A stretch of 50,985 nt of DNA from Stenomitos rutilans HA7619-LM2 (lineage in GTDB: Bacteria; Cyanobacteriota; Cyanobacteriia; Leptolyngbyales; Leptolyngbyaceae), in assembly GCA_019358945.1 (NCBI GenBank), contig JAHHIE010000047.1, positions 1 through 50,985 on the forward strand, read 5' to 3'. The stretch's first letter is position 1. Each line of letters opens with the position of its first letter. Shown one piece after another: positions 8,144 to 16,941 of the stretch. The position numbers and the translations under genes are program-made. The notes under the pieces are model-generated. The model was not told the DNA's origin and ran no database searches. It saw only the letters and a program-made list of their open reading frames with translations.

Positions 8144-9064
8144 ATGAACTGGAAACGGGTTCTGAGAAGATTGCCTGGTTTGGTGCGGCAGTGGTGGCTG
8201 AAACTATTACCCCAAGTCATCACAAGCTGTTCACTTCTGGCAATGACCGTTGGAGCGATCGCGCTGGTGCTTTTGGTGCATCCTCTGCTAGCACGATCGG
8301 AACAGCCACTGACAGCAGCTTTCAACGCGAACAGACAAACGATCGCCCAAAAGCCTGCTCCCGATTTCCCATTACAAGCTCACCCTTTGCCGCCCACTCT
8401 GGCTCAGTGGAGCGCTCCTCAAGCGGGTGACTATTTTGACCAGATTGAAGTGGTTCCGGTCAATTACCTGGTCTGGTCTCACGTTCCGATAACCGTTTAT
8501 ATTCAACCGCCAACCGCTACAGAACTGGCAAGTCCGTTTACCGCCCAGCGATCGCAGGCGTGGATTACGGCGGTTTCGCAAGCTGTGCAAGAGTGGAATC
8601 GGTATCTTCCGTTAGAACAGGTCGAGCAGCTTGAAGGTGCCAATGTTGCCGTCTTGCGATCGCCCCCATCGTTACAGCTTGAAACCTCAACCAGCCAGGA
8701 GGCAACAGGCGAACAGCGAGAACGATCGATTTTGCGGCTTGGGCGTGCGCGATCGGCGGTTACGAACTACAAGGTGTACATTCAAGGCTCTCTTAAAGAT
8801 CCAGCATCAAAACCAACACTGGCACTTCGCTACACCATGCAGCTTCGTCCTGACCAAGCGACCCAGTACCTTCAGGCTGCTGCACGGCACGAACTGGGCC
8901 ACGCGCTCGGCATTTGGGGGCACAGTCGATCGCAAACGGATGTGATGTACTTTTCTCAAGTGCGGCACCCGCCATCCATTTCGCCCCGCGATGTCAACAC
9001 GCTCAAGCGCATCTACGAACAGCCAACGCGCTTGGGATGGGCACTGGTTGATAATGATCCATAG
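8144..9064 (+). CDS. Membrane-anchored metzincin-type zinc protease
   Basis: The 306-residue product has a basic N-terminus and one membrane segment (about 26-50), then an extracytoplasmic domain. The zinc signature HExxHxxGxxH is complete: H249, E250, H253, G256, H260 in HELGHALGIWGH. M268 in DVMYF would be the Met-turn. This is the matrixin/M10-like layout. The upstream part (PITVYIQPP, QAVQEWNRYLPLE) fits the typical N-terminal half of such domains. No propeptide Cys switch is obvious. I start at the ATG at 8144; an in-frame TTG at 8135 is possible. Substrate unknown. Confidence 0.85.
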   Translation: MNWKRVLRRLPGLVRQWWLKLLPQVITSCSLLAMTVGAIALVLLVHPLLARSEQPLTAAFNANRQTIAQKPAPDFPLQAHPLPPTLAQWSAPQAGDYFDQIEVVPVNYLVWSHVPITVYIQPPTATELASPFTAQRSQAWITAVSQAVQEWNRYLPLEQVEQLEGANVAVLRSPPSLQLETSTSQEATGEQRERSILRLGRARSAVTNYKVYIQGSLKDPASKPTLALRYTMQLRPDQATQYLQAAARHELGHALGIWGHSRSQTDVMYFSQVRHPPSISPRDVNTLKRIYEQPTRLGWALVDNDP

Positions 9065-9178
9065 TGAGTGATGTGAAAGCGCTACTCATTCATCGATCCT
9101 TCTAACCACCCACTGACTTCTACGTGAACCGTTAGGATCAATAGTAGTATCGCTGCCGTAAACGCCAAAGGAGCACCG

Positions 9179-9815
9179 ATGAGTACTGTACAAACTCAGT
9201 TCCTACCGATGTTTGGGTTGTTGCATCGTGGGACGACTACATCAAGCAGATTGAAGACCCAGCGTGCGAAAAGGCGAAGGGATTACTACGCGACGGACAG
9301 ATGAGGATTGAGATGCTACCAGTCGGCTCTGACCATTCATGCGATCACGCGATGATCATTGCAGCAGTGAGCTTGTTGCCATTCATAAAGGCATTCCCCT
9401 CACTGCTAGAGATAACGGCACCTATCGCAAAGTTGGGAGTCGGGAGTGCCAGCCAGGTGTTTCGTACTATGTGGGGGAGCGGGCACGCTTGATCCCGCGC
9501 GGCACGTCGATTATTGACCTTGATCGCTATCCCGCTCCAGATTTGGCGATCGAAGTTGCCAATAGCTCACTGTTGACTGATCAGGGTACAAAACGGTTGT
9601 TGTATGAGGATTTGCAAGTTTCCGAATACTGGGTAGTTGATGTCCAGAAGGCGCAAATTCTGGCGTACAGCGTCGCCGATCAGGGTAGCAAGCGGATTGA
9701 TGTTTCACAAGTGCTACCAGGGTTGGCGATCGCCTTGTTAGAAGAAACCCTTCGTCGCAGTCAGGAAACCGATCAGGCACAAGCTGGAGCCTGGTTGCTG
9801 AGCCAACTTCAATAA
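9179..9815 (+). pseudogene. Uma2-family (DUF820) endonuclease gene with two frameshifts
   Basis: Three frames together give a full-length Uma2 protein. Frame A starts at the ATG at 9179 (MSTVQTQF). Frame B takes over at about 9205 (TDVWVVASWDDYI...GQMRIEMLPVGSDHS) and frame C at about 9370 (AIHKGIPLTARDNGTYRK...WLLSQLQ). The first break looks like lost bases after TTC, the second a single-base shift inside the AAVSLL segment. The C-terminal half keeps PD-(D/E)XK-type motifs (APDLAIEVA, YWVVDVQ). Uma2 proteins resemble restriction endonucleases and are abundant in cyanobacteria. This copy is almost certainly inactive. Confidence 0.85.
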
Positions 9816-9847
9816 CCCAACTGTAGCCTGTTTTTATGGTACGGGCT

Positions 9848-11383
9848 TTAAGTTACGGGAGCGCGACCAAAGAGTTTGGTAAGGGTTTTGAGGCGATCGC
9901 TCAACTCTCCATGCAAGGCACCCGGATGATAGCGCCACTGCCAGTTACCTTCCGCCACGCTGGGAAAATTCATGCGTGCTTCGGTGCCCAACCCCAAAAC
10001 ATCTTGTAGAGGAGTGATAGCGAAGTTGGCGATCGAGCTTAACGCCAGCCGAATCAGATCCCACTGGATGCCATCAGGACTGATGCTGCCCAGATAGTTC
10101 ACCAGGTTGCCTTTTTCGTAATCAGACAGTTGGTTAAACCAACCTAGCGTCGTGTCGTTGTCGTGAGTGCCCGTGTAAACCACGCAGCGACGGGGGTAGT
10201 TAAACGGCAAAAACGGATTGGCCGGATCGGAACCAAAGGCAAATTGCAGTATTTTCATACCTGGAAATTCAAACTGATCGCGCAACGCCTCCACTTCAGG
10301 CGTAATCACGCCCAAATCTTCCGCCAAAATTGGCAGTTTGCCCAACTTTTCGCGCAACACTTCAAAGAATTCGTGGCCCGGAGCTTCTATCCACTCGCCG
10401 TTTAAGGCCGTTTCTTCCCCTTGTTTAACGGCCCAAAACGCTTCAAACCCCCGGAAGTGGTCAATGCGGATCAAATCAACGTAATCCAACATGGCGCGAA
10501 AACGCCCTATCCACCAAGCAAAATCGGATTTTTGTAGATGCTCCCAGTTGTAAACCGGGTTGCCCCACAGTTGCCCCGTCGCGCTGAAGTAATCGGGTGG
10601 CACACCCGCCATGAGTGCAGGCTCGCCCGTTTCTTCAGTCAGGCAGAAGTTTTCGGGGTTTGCCCACACGTCCGCGCTATCGTGAGCTACATAAATGGGG
10701 ATGTCGCCAATGATTTCAATGCCTTTGGCGTTGGCGTAATGCTTCAGGTCAGCCCACTGGTGAAAAAACTCGTATTGCAGGTATTTGTGGTAGAAAATCT
10801 CGGCAGGTAAGCGACGGCGACATTGCTCCAGCGCTTCTGGTTTGTGCTGCGCGATCGCGGGTTCCCACGTATGCCAGCTTGAATCGTCTTGAGTTTGCTT
10901 CAGCGCCATAAACAGGGCATAGTCATCCAACCAGCAGGCTTTGCTTTCACAAAAAGCGGTGAAATGCTGTTTTTGCTCCGCACTGGCATAGTTTTTGAAA
11001 TTGGCACAGGCTTTCTCTAGCAGCGCCATTTTAATCGGAGCAACCTGATCGAAGTGGACGCGATCGTCTGCAAAGTGTGGCAAGTCAGCAAAGTCTGCCT
11101 CGCTGAGCATCCCGCTATCCCGCAAACGCTCTGGGCTAATCAGCAGCGGATTGCCCGCCATCGCTGAATAGCACATATACGGCGAGTTTCCAAAGCCCGT
11201 CGGCCCCAGCGGCAGCACTTGCCAAAGCTGTTGCCCGGTTTCAACCAAAAAATCTACAAAGTCACGCGCTTGGGGACCTAAATCGCCAATGCCAAAGCGG
11301 CTGGGAAAGGACGTAGGATGCAGGAGAATACCGCTCACTCTGGATGACGAGACAGAGAAGTTGGAGTCGGGATGACGAGTCAT
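9848..11383 (-). CDS. malQ: 4-alpha-glucanotransferase (amylomaltase, DPE1-type)
   Basis: A 511-residue GH77 enzyme that transfers alpha-1,4-glucan segments between maltodextrins, acting in glycogen breakdown in the cytosol. Characteristic motifs are SGILLHPTSFPSRFGIGDLG at the start, VLPLGPTGFGNSPY, RIDHFRGFEAFWAV (nucleophile Asp), ILAEDLGVITPEV (acid/base region) and YTGTHDNDTTLGWF. Length matches the family and no defect is visible. Monocistronic, divergent from the Nudix gene with about 80 bases between. Confidence 0.95.
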   Translation of the reverse strand: MTRHPDSNFSVSSSRVSGILLHPTSFPSRFGIGDLGPQARDFVDFLVETGQQLWQVLPLGPTGFGNSPYMCYSAMAGNPLLISPERLRDSGMLSEADFADLPHFADDRVHFDQVAPIKMALLEKACANFKNYASAEQKQHFTAFCESKACWLDDYALFMALKQTQDDSSWHTWEPAIAQHKPEALEQCRRRLPAEIFYHKYLQYEFFHQWADLKHYANAKGIEIIGDIPIYVAHDSADVWANPENFCLTEETGEPALMAGVPPDYFSATGQLWGNPVYNWEHLQKSDFAWWIGRFRAMLDYVDLIRIDHFRGFEAFWAVKQGEETALNGEWIEAPGHEFFEVLREKLGKLPILAEDLGVITPEVEALRDQFEFPGMKILQFAFGSDPANPFLPFNYPRRCVVYTGTHDNDTTLGWFNQLSDYEKGNLVNYLGSISPDGIQWDLIRLALSSIANFAITPLQDVLGLGTEARMNFPSVAEGNWQWRYHPGALHGELSDRLKTLTKLFGRAPVT

Positions 11384-11461
11384 GACGTTGAGTGAGAGGG
11401 TTGACGTGCGATCGGCGTTGGTTTGACTCTATCATGGTGTTCCAGGGTTAAAACCTATCGG

Positions 11462-11905
11462 ATGAAAGACCTGCCTGTGGCACACCGTAACCCCACTCCA
11501 ACCGTTGACATCATTATTGAACTGAGCGATCGCCCCCAACGCCCGATCGTCCTGATTGAACGGCTCAACCCTCCCCTTGGCTGGGCACTTCCAGGGGGCT
11601 TTGTAGATTATGGAGAAGCCGTCGAAACCGCCGCCAAACGCGAAGCAGAGGAAGAAGTGGGCTTACAGGTCGAACTCATGGAACAGTTTCACGTCTATTC
11701 CGACCCCAACCGTGACCCACGCCAACATACGCTCAGCATTGTATTTTTAGCGATCGCCCAAGGCACACCCCAAGCAGGCGACGATGCCAAACATTTAGAC
11801 GTGTTTGAATCCTGGCGCATCCCTACCAATCTCTGCTTTGACCACGATCGCATCCTGCGCGACTATTGGCGCTATCGGCACTATGGGATGAGACCAATGG
11901 TGTAG
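11462..11905 (+). CDS. Nudix hydrolase
   Basis: The 147-residue product has a complete Nudix box from G46 to L68: GFVDYGE, then seven residues, then REAEEEVGL. The box binds divalent metal and cleaves nucleoside diphosphates linked to another group. The preceding [11 protein letters not shown] and the overall length suggest an ADP-ribose or NAD-type pyrophosphatase, but the substrate cannot be read from sequence. I use the ATG at 11462; the frame opens earlier at a TTG (11423) overlapping the malQ promoter region. Cytosolic. Confidence 0.9.
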   Translation: MKDLPVAHRNPTPTVDIIIELSDRPQRPIVLIERLNPPLGWALPGGFVDYGEAVETAAKREAEEEVGLQVELMEQFHVYSDPNRDPRQHTLSIVFLAIAQGTPQAGDDAKHLDVFESWRIPTNLCFDHDRILRDYWRYRHYGMRPMV

Positions 11906-12078
11906 GGGGAGTGGGGACGCAAGGGAGGCAGAGGAAGCAAGGGAGGCAACAGGGGAAAAGTAAAGTTAAAGGCTAAAACTCAAACCTCCTTTCACTCTTC
12001 ATTCCTATCTTCCAACTCAAGTTCTTATCTTTCAACTCAAAAATTTTCATCCCTCATCCCACTCAAAACTTTTCTACT

Positions 12079-12465
12079 ATGTCCCGCCAAATTATCCGTA
12101 CCGATGCTGCCCCTGCACCCGTAGGCCCTTATAACCAGGCGATCGCCGCTACTGGTCGTTTGATCTTTCTGGCAGGGCAAATTCCTCTTAGTCCTACCAC
12201 AGGTGGGATTGTGGGAACCGATGTGGCAACGCAAACCGAACAGGTACTTGCGAATCTCAAAGCGATTTTAGAAGCGGGTGGTGCAACGCTGGCGGATGTG
12301 GTAAAAACGACTGTGTTCTTGAAAGATATGAATGACTTCGCAACGATGAATACGGTTTATGCAAACCATTTCGAAGAGGCGATCGCACCTGCCCGCGCCT
12401 GCGTGGAAGTATCTCGCCTACCCAAAGATGTCCTTGTCGAAATCGAGTGCATTGCAGTGGTCTAG
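12079..12465 (+). CDS. ridA: RidA-family reactive intermediate/imine deaminase
   Basis: A 128-residue YjgF/YER057c/UK114 protein. Family landmarks are [10 protein letters not shown] near 13-22, FLAGQIPL, the central [27 protein letters not shown], and the C-terminal [20 protein letters not shown] with its conserved Arg. RidA hydrolyses reactive enamine/imine products of PLP enzymes. Normal length, cytosolic, monocistronic, preceded by a repeat-rich spacer. Confidence 0.95.
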   Translation: MSRQIIRTDAAPAPVGPYNQAIAATGRLIFLAGQIPLSPTTGGIVGTDVATQTEQVLANLKAILEAGGATLADVVKTTVFLKDMNDFATMNTVYANHFEEAIAPARACVEVSRLPKDVLVEIECIAVV

Positions 12466-12594
12466 CTGCTTATCTAGCGATCCTTATTTGATTTGTGAAA
12501 ATGATTCTGGCTTAGCTTTCAGCTTTAAATTCAAGGCTGACCGCTGAAGGCTGACCGCTAAAACCAACGCCACATTTGCCTTCTGCCCTCCGCC

Positions 12595-13722
12595 TTACTG
12601 CACTAACGTTTTACCCGTCTCGACATCAAACACAAAAAGTTGGTCTAAGTCCAGCGTTACATAGGCACGATCGCCCACGCGAGGGCATTGGTCAGGACGG
12701 CACTGAAAGGCAATGTCCTGAGTTTGAGCAGACAAGTCCGTCGGCAATTGGGCACGTACCAAAACCTCTCGTCCTAACGGTTCAACCACACTGATCTCGA
12801 CCTGAAGATGACCCGATTTGGCACCGAACTGAAGATGTTCTGGACGAATGCCAAGGTCGTAGGGTTGTCCCGCGATCGGCTGTAGCTTTGCTTGCAATGG
12901 TTCTGGGCAAGGCAGGCGTTGTCCATAGACCTGAAATGCTGCATCATCATAGACCGATCGCAAAACGTTCATGGGTGGACTGCCCAAAAATGTCGCAATC
13001 ATGCGGCTGGAAGGACGGGTGTAAATCGTCTGAGGATCGCCAATTTGCTGAATGCGTCCCTGATCCAACACCACAATTTGATCAGCCAGAGTCATGGCTT
13101 CTACCTGATCGTGCGTCACGTAAATCGTCGTAATGCCTACTTGCTGATGGAGCCGTTTGAGTTCAGCCCGCGTTTCATCTCGCAGTTGGGCATCCAGGTT
13201 GGACAGCGGTTCATCTAGCAAAAATACCTGAGGCTGTCGAGCGATCGCCCGTCCTAAGGCGACTCGTTGCTGCTGCCCACCCGATAATTGCCCTGGCTTG
13301 CGATCGAGTAAATGATCGATCGCAAGCATTTTCGCAACTTCGGCAATTCGTTCTTGCCGCTTCTGAACTTCCACCCGTCGCATTTGCAGCCCAAAGGCAA
13401 GATTGTCTGCCACCGTCATGTGGGGATAAAGCGCATAGTTTTGAAACACCATCGCCACATCCCGCTGACGCGCTGGAATTTCGTTGACACAGCGATCGCC
13501 AATATACAAAGCCCCAGACGTTGCCTTCTCCAACCCTGCGATCGTCCGGAGAATCGTCGATTTACCGCAACCAGACGGCCCTACCAATACCCAAAACTCC
13601 CCATCGGGAACCTCAAAGGTAATATCAGCGATGCCAGCAGACGGCGCTACACGCGTTGTCGTCCTACCCAGCGCAGCGCTACCAAACTGCCGTGTAATGC
13701 CCTCTAACCGAACAGTTGCCAT
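12595..13722 (-). CDS. ABC transporter ATP-binding protein, MalK/UgpC type
   Basis: The 375-residue product has Walker A GPSGCGKST (48-56), signature LSGGQ (146-150), Walker B VFLLDEP (D170-E171) and H-loop H204. These are followed by a C-terminal TOBE/OB region (GIRPEHLQF, VGDRAYVTLD), as in carbohydrate importers such as MalK or UgpC. No permease or binding-protein gene is nearby, so it may serve one or more distant sugar or polyol systems. The segment SAALGRTTTRVAPSAG (15-30) is an extra stretch between the usual IT..FG and DITFEVPDGE. I use the ATG at 13722; a TTG at 13767 would add 15 residues. Confidence 0.9.
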   Translation of the reverse strand: MATVRLEGITRQFGSAALGRTTTRVAPSAGIADITFEVPDGEFWVLVGPSGCGKSTILRTIAGLEKATSGALYIGDRCVNEIPARQRDVAMVFQNYALYPHMTVADNLAFGLQMRRVEVQKRQERIAEVAKMLAIDHLLDRKPGQLSGGQQQRVALGRAIARQPQVFLLDEPLSNLDAQLRDETRAELKRLHQQVGITTIYVTHDQVEAMTLADQIVVLDQGRIQQIGDPQTIYTRPSSRMIATFLGSPPMNVLRSVYDDAAFQVYGQRLPCPEPLQAKLQPIAGQPYDLGIRPEHLQFGAKSGHLQVEISVVEPLGREVLVRAQLPTDLSAQTQDIAFQCRPDQCPRVGDRAYVTLDLDQLFVFDVETGKTLVQ

Positions 13723-13992
13723 ATTGCTGAAGATTCTTTGATAACGAATGCTTTGGAGTGTGTCCAATTAAAACTTACACGATCGCCCGCCCCCGCTTCC
13801 CCTGTCTCTCCCACTCCCCACTCCCCATTCCCCATACATATAGCTGCTACTCCCATCGTCATGCTAATCTTGCACAGGATTCCTCAGTTCGCGTTGCAGT
13901 CTCTCGTGTAAACTGACCGATGTAACTGAGAGATCTTTCTCAAGTAGCCCGACGTTCAATGCGTCGTGGTGGCGATCGCCGAGGCAAATTTC

Positions 13993-14508
13993 ATGGCTAT
14001 TCTGGACTCTAAAGGTCGGTTGTTTGGCAAAGTCAGCGTGTTGGATATTGGCGCAGCCTTAGTCATTCTGCTGGTCATTGTTGGCGTTTTGCTGCCCAGC
14101 ATCACCGGCGCTCAACTCAGTGCCAGCGTTAAACCCGTTGAGGTCGATGTGGTCATTCGCAGCGTTGGCTCTCAAGATCCCAAAACGTTGCTCAAAGAAG
14201 GTGGTAAAACGAGTCTGATCATTCGGAATCAGCCCTTTGGCGATATTACCATCAAGACCGTGAGAGAACTGCCTCGAAATGTCGCAGTACCACAGCCCAA
14301 TGGCACCCTGAAAGCATTACCAGATCCTAGACCAGAAGCCGCACTCACCAAGGATTTTCTCGTCACGGTGGCGGGTGATGCCAACATGACCAAGAATGGC
14401 CCCTTGTTGGGTAATAACAAGATTAAAACAGGCACCAAAATCGAGCTTGAAGGTTTTACCTACGATTTTTCAGATCTGTATGTCATTGATGTTCGCGTTG
14501 GTGCGTAA
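13993..14508 (+). CDS. DUF4330-family membrane-anchored protein
   Basis: The 171-residue product starts MAILDSKGRLFGKVSVLDIGA and has one membrane helix (about 17-37). An extracytoplasmic beta-rich domain follows (VEVDVVIRSVG...LEGFTYDFSDLYVIDVRV). This is the pattern of the DUF4330 family, found widely in cyanobacteria with no known function. I prefer the ATG at 13993 because DSKGRLFGK is the usual family start; a GTG at 13966 is the alternative. Convergent with the hydrolase gene, with a 21-base gap. Confidence 0.85.
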   Translation: MAILDSKGRLFGKVSVLDIGAALVILLVIVGVLLPSITGAQLSASVKPVEVDVVIRSVGSQDPKTLLKEGGKTSLIIRNQPFGDITIKTVRELPRNVAVPQPNGTLKALPDPRPEAALTKDFLVTVAGDANMTKNGPLLGNNKIKTGTKIELEGFTYDFSDLYVIDVRVGA

Positions 14509-14529
14509 TGGCCGGTTCATCGTCTAGGC

Positions 14530-15411
14530 TCATTTCAGCAGCTTAAGAAAGCGCCGGATGAGGGCGATCGTCACGGCGGGTAATTCCAGTTGAGGGGTTA
14601 GCCCCACATCGTCTAGCACCTGAAGGGCACGCACCGCTTGAGGATTGAGATCTGCCAATCGCTTACCAATATCGGGGCCTGTAAACTGCGATCGCTTGCC
14701 CCAGATCATCGCTGTCGGCACCGTTAACTGCGGCATGTAGAGCGACAGATCAAACGACAAATCGCCTCGCACAAACGACAGGGCTGAGTACTCCGCGTTG
14801 GGCTGTTGAGCAGACTCCAGATACGCCTCGACAATTTCAGGGAAGATCCGCTCAGGACGGGCGAACTGGCGCTTCTCTAAAAAGTTGCGAATGCCCCAAC
14901 TCACCGCAATACCCGTACTGTAGAGCACGCGATCGAGAACAGGCGTGCTGACCAATTGGGCAAAAAACGTGCGCGTATAATCAGAGCCAAAATCAGATAG
15001 GCCCGCTGGGGTGGTCAGAATGAGGGATTGAAACAACTCTGGCCGCTGAATCGCTGCCCGAATAACGATCGCCGCTGTAAGCGATGAGGCCACTACAGGT
15101 ACCGCCCCATCACAGATTTGCTCTAAGAACTCAATGATCGTTGTGATGTAATCCTCAACCTGATAGCCCCGCTCTAGATGCTCCGATCGCCCCCAGCCGA
15201 TCAAATCGGGAGCTAGAACGCGATACTCCGCTGCAAAGGCAGGATACACCTTCGACCATTCATAGGCAGAGGAACCACCGCCAAACCCATGAAAGAATAC
15301 GAGCATGGGCAGTTCGCTACCATCCCAGGGCGGAGCATCCGCCGTGTAGTAAACCATTTTGCCGAGGGAAGTAATCAGGGAGTGTTGTCCAAAACCAGGA
15401 GGAAGAAACAT
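14530..15411 (-). CDS. Alpha/beta-hydrolase-fold protein with atypical active site
   Basis: The 293-residue product has an oxyanion-hole motif FFHGFGGGSSAYEW, then APDLIGWGRSE. The nucleophile elbow reads VVASSLTAA, so the Gly residues of the usual G-x-S-x-G are replaced by Ala and Thr. The C-terminal end, where the catalytic His normally lies, reads DDVGLTPQLELPAV and contains no His. It may therefore be a non-catalytic or unusual member of the family. No signal peptide. I start at the ATG at 15411. Convergent with the DUF4330 gene. Confidence 0.8.
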   Translation of the reverse strand: MFLPPGFGQHSLITSLGKMVYYTADAPPWDGSELPMLVFFHGFGGGSSAYEWSKVYPAFAAEYRVLAPDLIGWGRSEHLERGYQVEDYITTIIEFLEQICDGAVPVVASSLTAAIVIRAAIQRPELFQSLILTTPAGLSDFGSDYTRTFFAQLVSTPVLDRVLYSTGIAVSWGIRNFLEKRQFARPERIFPEIVEAYLESAQQPNAEYSALSFVRGDLSFDLSLYMPQLTVPTAMIWGKRSQFTGPDIGKRLADLNPQAVRALQVLDDVGLTPQLELPAVTIALIRRFLKLLK

Positions 15412-15465
15412 GAGCAACCTTGATGAGAATGGGGCTAATCAGCAGTGAAGAGGCAAAAAGTGATG

Positions 15466-15960
15466 TCATCGGCGGACAATGACTGGCGTACCAATCCGCG
15501 CCCAGTTAAAGAGCCAGCGGGCATGGTTCACCGCCAAATTAATACAGCCGTGGCTTACAGGTCTCCCAAACCGCCGATGCCAGTAAGCTCCATGAATGGC
15601 ATAGCTACCGCTGTAATACATCGTATAAGGGACATCACTCACATCATAGCCAGGGCCTTTCATGTGGGCATAGCGATCGCGGGTTTGAATGGCAAAGACT
15701 CCAGGCTGGGTTGGCGTTGCCGCTTTGCCTGTTGAAACCAAAATGGCATAAACAGGCTTTCTGCCTTCCCAAGCAATTAATCGCTGACTGGAAAGATTGA
15801 TTTCAATCCATCGTTGGTTGGATTTATGCAAGTGGCGCACCGTTGCGACGGTTACATCACTCCGTGCGATGAGGCTCGGTGCTGAGCGTGCAATCGCCTG
15901 GGATGATCCGAAACCAATCACAAACGCTAGCATCCAAGTTCCACAATATCGTCTAAACAT
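15466..15960 (-). CDS. L,D-transpeptidase (YkuD domain)
   Basis: The 164-residue exported enzyme has a signal peptide (MLAFVIGFGSSQAIA, about 10-24) and a YkuD domain with H123 (YAIHGAYW) and catalytic C139 in SHGCINL. These form the L,D-transpeptidase site that makes 3-3 cross-links or attaches proteins to peptidoglycan. I start at the ATG at 15960, which overlaps the end of eda by 8 bases and suggests translational coupling. In-frame ATGs at 15972 and 15981 are possible. No LysM or SH3 domain is present. Confidence 0.9.
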   Translation of the reverse strand: MFRRYCGTWMLAFVIGFGSSQAIARSAPSLIARSDVTVATVRHLHKSNQRWIEINLSSQRLIAWEGRKPVYAILVSTGKAATPTQPGVFAIQTRDRYAHMKGPGYDVSDVPYTMYYSGSYAIHGAYWHRRFGRPVSHGCINLAVNHARWLFNWARIGTPVIVRR

Positions 15961-16621
15961 AGGCAGTATCATCTCGCTCATCGTCGTTTGGCTGAAGACG
16001 CGACACCAGAATAGCCGCCTGTTGCGCGATCGCGTCCCAATTTCCCACCTCAACAGCTTGCTTGGGAAACAAATGGCTTGAAAGCCCCACTGCCACAGCG
16101 CCAGCCGCCAAAAATGCCGGAGCGTTTTCTACCGTTACACCACCTGTTGGAATCAGCGGAATCTGACCCAGTGGCCCTTGCAAGCTTTTGATATACGCTG
16201 CCCCGCCCAATGCCTGCACCGGAAAGACTTTCACACTGCTAGCCCCAGCCTGCCATGCACTCACAATTTCAGTGGGGGAAAGTGCGCCAGGAATAATGGG
16301 CACCGCCTTTGCAACGGCACGCTCAATCAGCTTGGGGGCAACGTGGGGCGTAAAGACAAACTGGGCACCTGCCGCGATCGCCACTTGGAGTTGGGCTTCA
16401 TCCAGAATGGTGCCCGTGCCAATGGTGCAATCAGGCAGATGCAGGCGCAGTGTGTGGATCAACGCCGAGGCCCGATCGCTATTCCAGGTAATTTCAATGA
16501 GCCGCATGCCTCCTACTGCTGCTGCTTTTGCCATTTCGTAGCCCACCTCAAACTGTGGCGCACGAATCACCGCGATCGCACGAAACCGTTGTAGAAGAGC
16601 ATGCCAGTCTTGAGAAGTCAT
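15953..16621 (-). CDS. eda: KDPG / 4-hydroxy-2-oxoglutarate aldolase
   Basis: The 222-residue class I aldolase has Schiff-base K131 in SSVKVFPV, catalytic E43 in LIEITW, IGTGTIL, FTPHVAP and the phosphate-binding PTGGVTVEN. It splits 2-keto-3-deoxy-6-phosphogluconate to pyruvate and glyceraldehyde 3-phosphate in the Entner-Doudoroff route, which operates in some cyanobacteria. Start at the ATG at 16621; a GTG at 16636 is the alternative. It is the first gene of a two-gene unit overlapping the L,D-transpeptidase, with no obvious metabolic link between them. Confidence 0.93.
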   Translation of the reverse strand: MTSQDWHALLQRFRAIAVIRAPQFEVGYEMAKAAAVGGMRLIEITWNSDRASALIHTLRLHLPDCTIGTGTILDEAQLQVAIAAGAQFVFTPHVAPKLIERAVAKAVPIIPGALSPTEIVSAWQAGASSVKVFPVQALGGAAYIKSLQGPLGQIPLIPTGGVTVENAPAFLAAGAVAVGLSSHLFPKQAVEVGNWDAIAQQAAILVSRLQPNDDERDDTAYV

Positions 16622-16941
16622 GATTCGTTCACACACAGTCGCTTTGTTCCAGCATACGTTCGCACAAGATTTAGGCTCAAGGAGCAGATTCTCAGCAGTG
16701 GTGCTGATGCTAGAGTCTCGAAGTTGCGCTTTACGGTTGAATAACCCATTGATTCATCACAGAATGTGTGATAGCGGCATGATCAGCCAAGTGTGATTAA
16801 ACGAACCCAAACTGCCATCAAGACAAAGGCGGGTTACAGTTGCCGTTTAAGCCTAAACGCAAGGTGTCTACGCTGTTCGTCAGGGCCTATCTCAAGTTGT
16901 CGCTCAATCGCTGTCGTTGCTCACGAGGTTGTCACTAGCCA
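16622..16941. other. Divergent intergenic region between eda and the gene at 16942
   Basis: About 320 bases without a gene. Bases 16756-16772 form an inverted repeat ATCACA-N5-TGTGAT, and GTGTGAT recurs about 26 bases further on near 16792. The half-site order is the reverse of a classic Crp site, so I do not call it one. Both promoters must lie here. Confidence 0.4.

Noticed and set aside
16756-16772. Crp-like site ATCACA-N5-TGTGAT
   Set aside because: The half-sites are in the reverse order of a Crp/SyCrp1 site, and the spacing is odd.
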